Below, piece after piece: positions 5,937 through 5,994 of a DNA stretch of 5,994 nucleotides. The first letter of the stretch is position 1. Each line of letters opens with the position of its first letter. Position numbers and translations under genes: made by a program. Under the pieces are notes generated by a model. That model was not told the DNA's origin. It did not search any database and worked only from the letters and a program-made list of their open reading frames with translations. The DNA comes from Gelria sp. Its GTDB lineage: Bacteria > Bacillota > Syntrophomonadia > Syntrophomonadales > Syntrophomonadaceae. The stretch spans positions 1 to 5,994 of the forward strand of contig DUMX01000225.1 in assembly GCA_012839665.1 (NCBI GenBank), given 5' to 3'.

Positions 5937-5941
5937 ATTAT
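5936..5941 (+). promoter_or_regulatory. Possible -10 box of the right-edge gene
   Basis: TATTAT is one mismatch from consensus and lies 38 bases before the ATG at 5980. The nearest good -35, TTGCAA at 5910-5915, is 20 bases away, longer than usual, so the promoter may be weak or depend on an activator. Confidence 0.35.
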
Positions 5942-5979
5942 AGACAAAAGAGAATAATTGATGGAGGGTTTATTAAATA

Positions 5980-5994
5980 ATGTCGAGGGTTACA
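5980..5994 (+). CDS. Start of an unidentified gene, cut by the right window edge
   Basis: An ATG at 5980 follows GGAGGG (5963-5968) by 11 bases, and five codons (M-S-R-V-T) are visible before the window ends. The gene is divergent from the hydrolase and has a -10 box and an inverted repeat upstream. An alternative frame from ATG at 5961 is also open to the edge but has no clear ribosome site. Five residues do not allow a family assignment. Confidence 0.5.

Noticed and set aside
5961..5994. Alternative start of the right-edge gene at ATG 5961
   Set aside because: The frame stays open to the edge, but no good ribosome site precedes it, whereas GGAGGG is well placed for the ATG at 5980.

Overview
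The window looks like chromosomal DNA from an anaerobic Firmicute of the clostridial / Peptococcaceae type. This rests on a moderate to low G+C by eye, strong purine-rich Shine-Dalgarno (SD) sites (AGGGGG, GGAGG, AAGGAG), a ferredoxin-dependent 2-oxoacid oxidoreductase, and iron-sulfur-rich proteins. I cannot name a genus. No rRNA, tRNA, CRISPR array, insertion sequence or phage gene is visible.

Positions 1-3734 hold a tightly packed + strand operon of four genes. First comes the C-terminal end of indolepyruvate:ferredoxin oxidoreductase alpha (iorA, cut by the left edge). iorB overlaps it by ATGA. After a 47-base gap follow an FAD-linked 2-hydroxyacid dehydrogenase of the GlcD/D-lactate dehydrogenase family and, overlapping it by 8 bases, a GlcF-like protein with two Fe-S cluster motifs and two CCG domains. 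A hairpin (3749-3775) closes the operon. Its promoter lies outside the window on the left.

Positions 3735-4661 hold a short intergenic region with a consensus extended -10 promoter and an IclR-family regulator that starts with GTG. A 13-base imperfect palindrome lies just upstream of that -10 box and is a candidate operator. The regulator probably controls itself, the adjacent operon, or both.

Positions 4723-5814 (minus strand, convergent with the regulator) encode a membrane-anchored choloylglycine hydrolase / penicillin V acylase-type Ntn hydrolase. Its presumed cysteine nucleophile is internal, at residue 99, after a transmembrane segment. Divergent from it, a new + strand gene begins at about 5980 and leaves the window after five codons. 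A 16-base inverted repeat sits against its likely -10 box.

The most interesting reading is metabolic. The GlcD/GlcF pair would oxidise a 2-hydroxyacid to a 2-oxoacid, and IorAB would decarboxylate an (aryl) 2-oxoacid to the acyl-CoA while reducing ferredoxin. Together in one operon they suggest a route from an aryl-lactate, or another 2-hydroxyacid, to an acyl-CoA, or the reverse. This is inferred from gene order and family, not shown by the sequence. I see no clearly new type of system here; the individual genes belong to known families.
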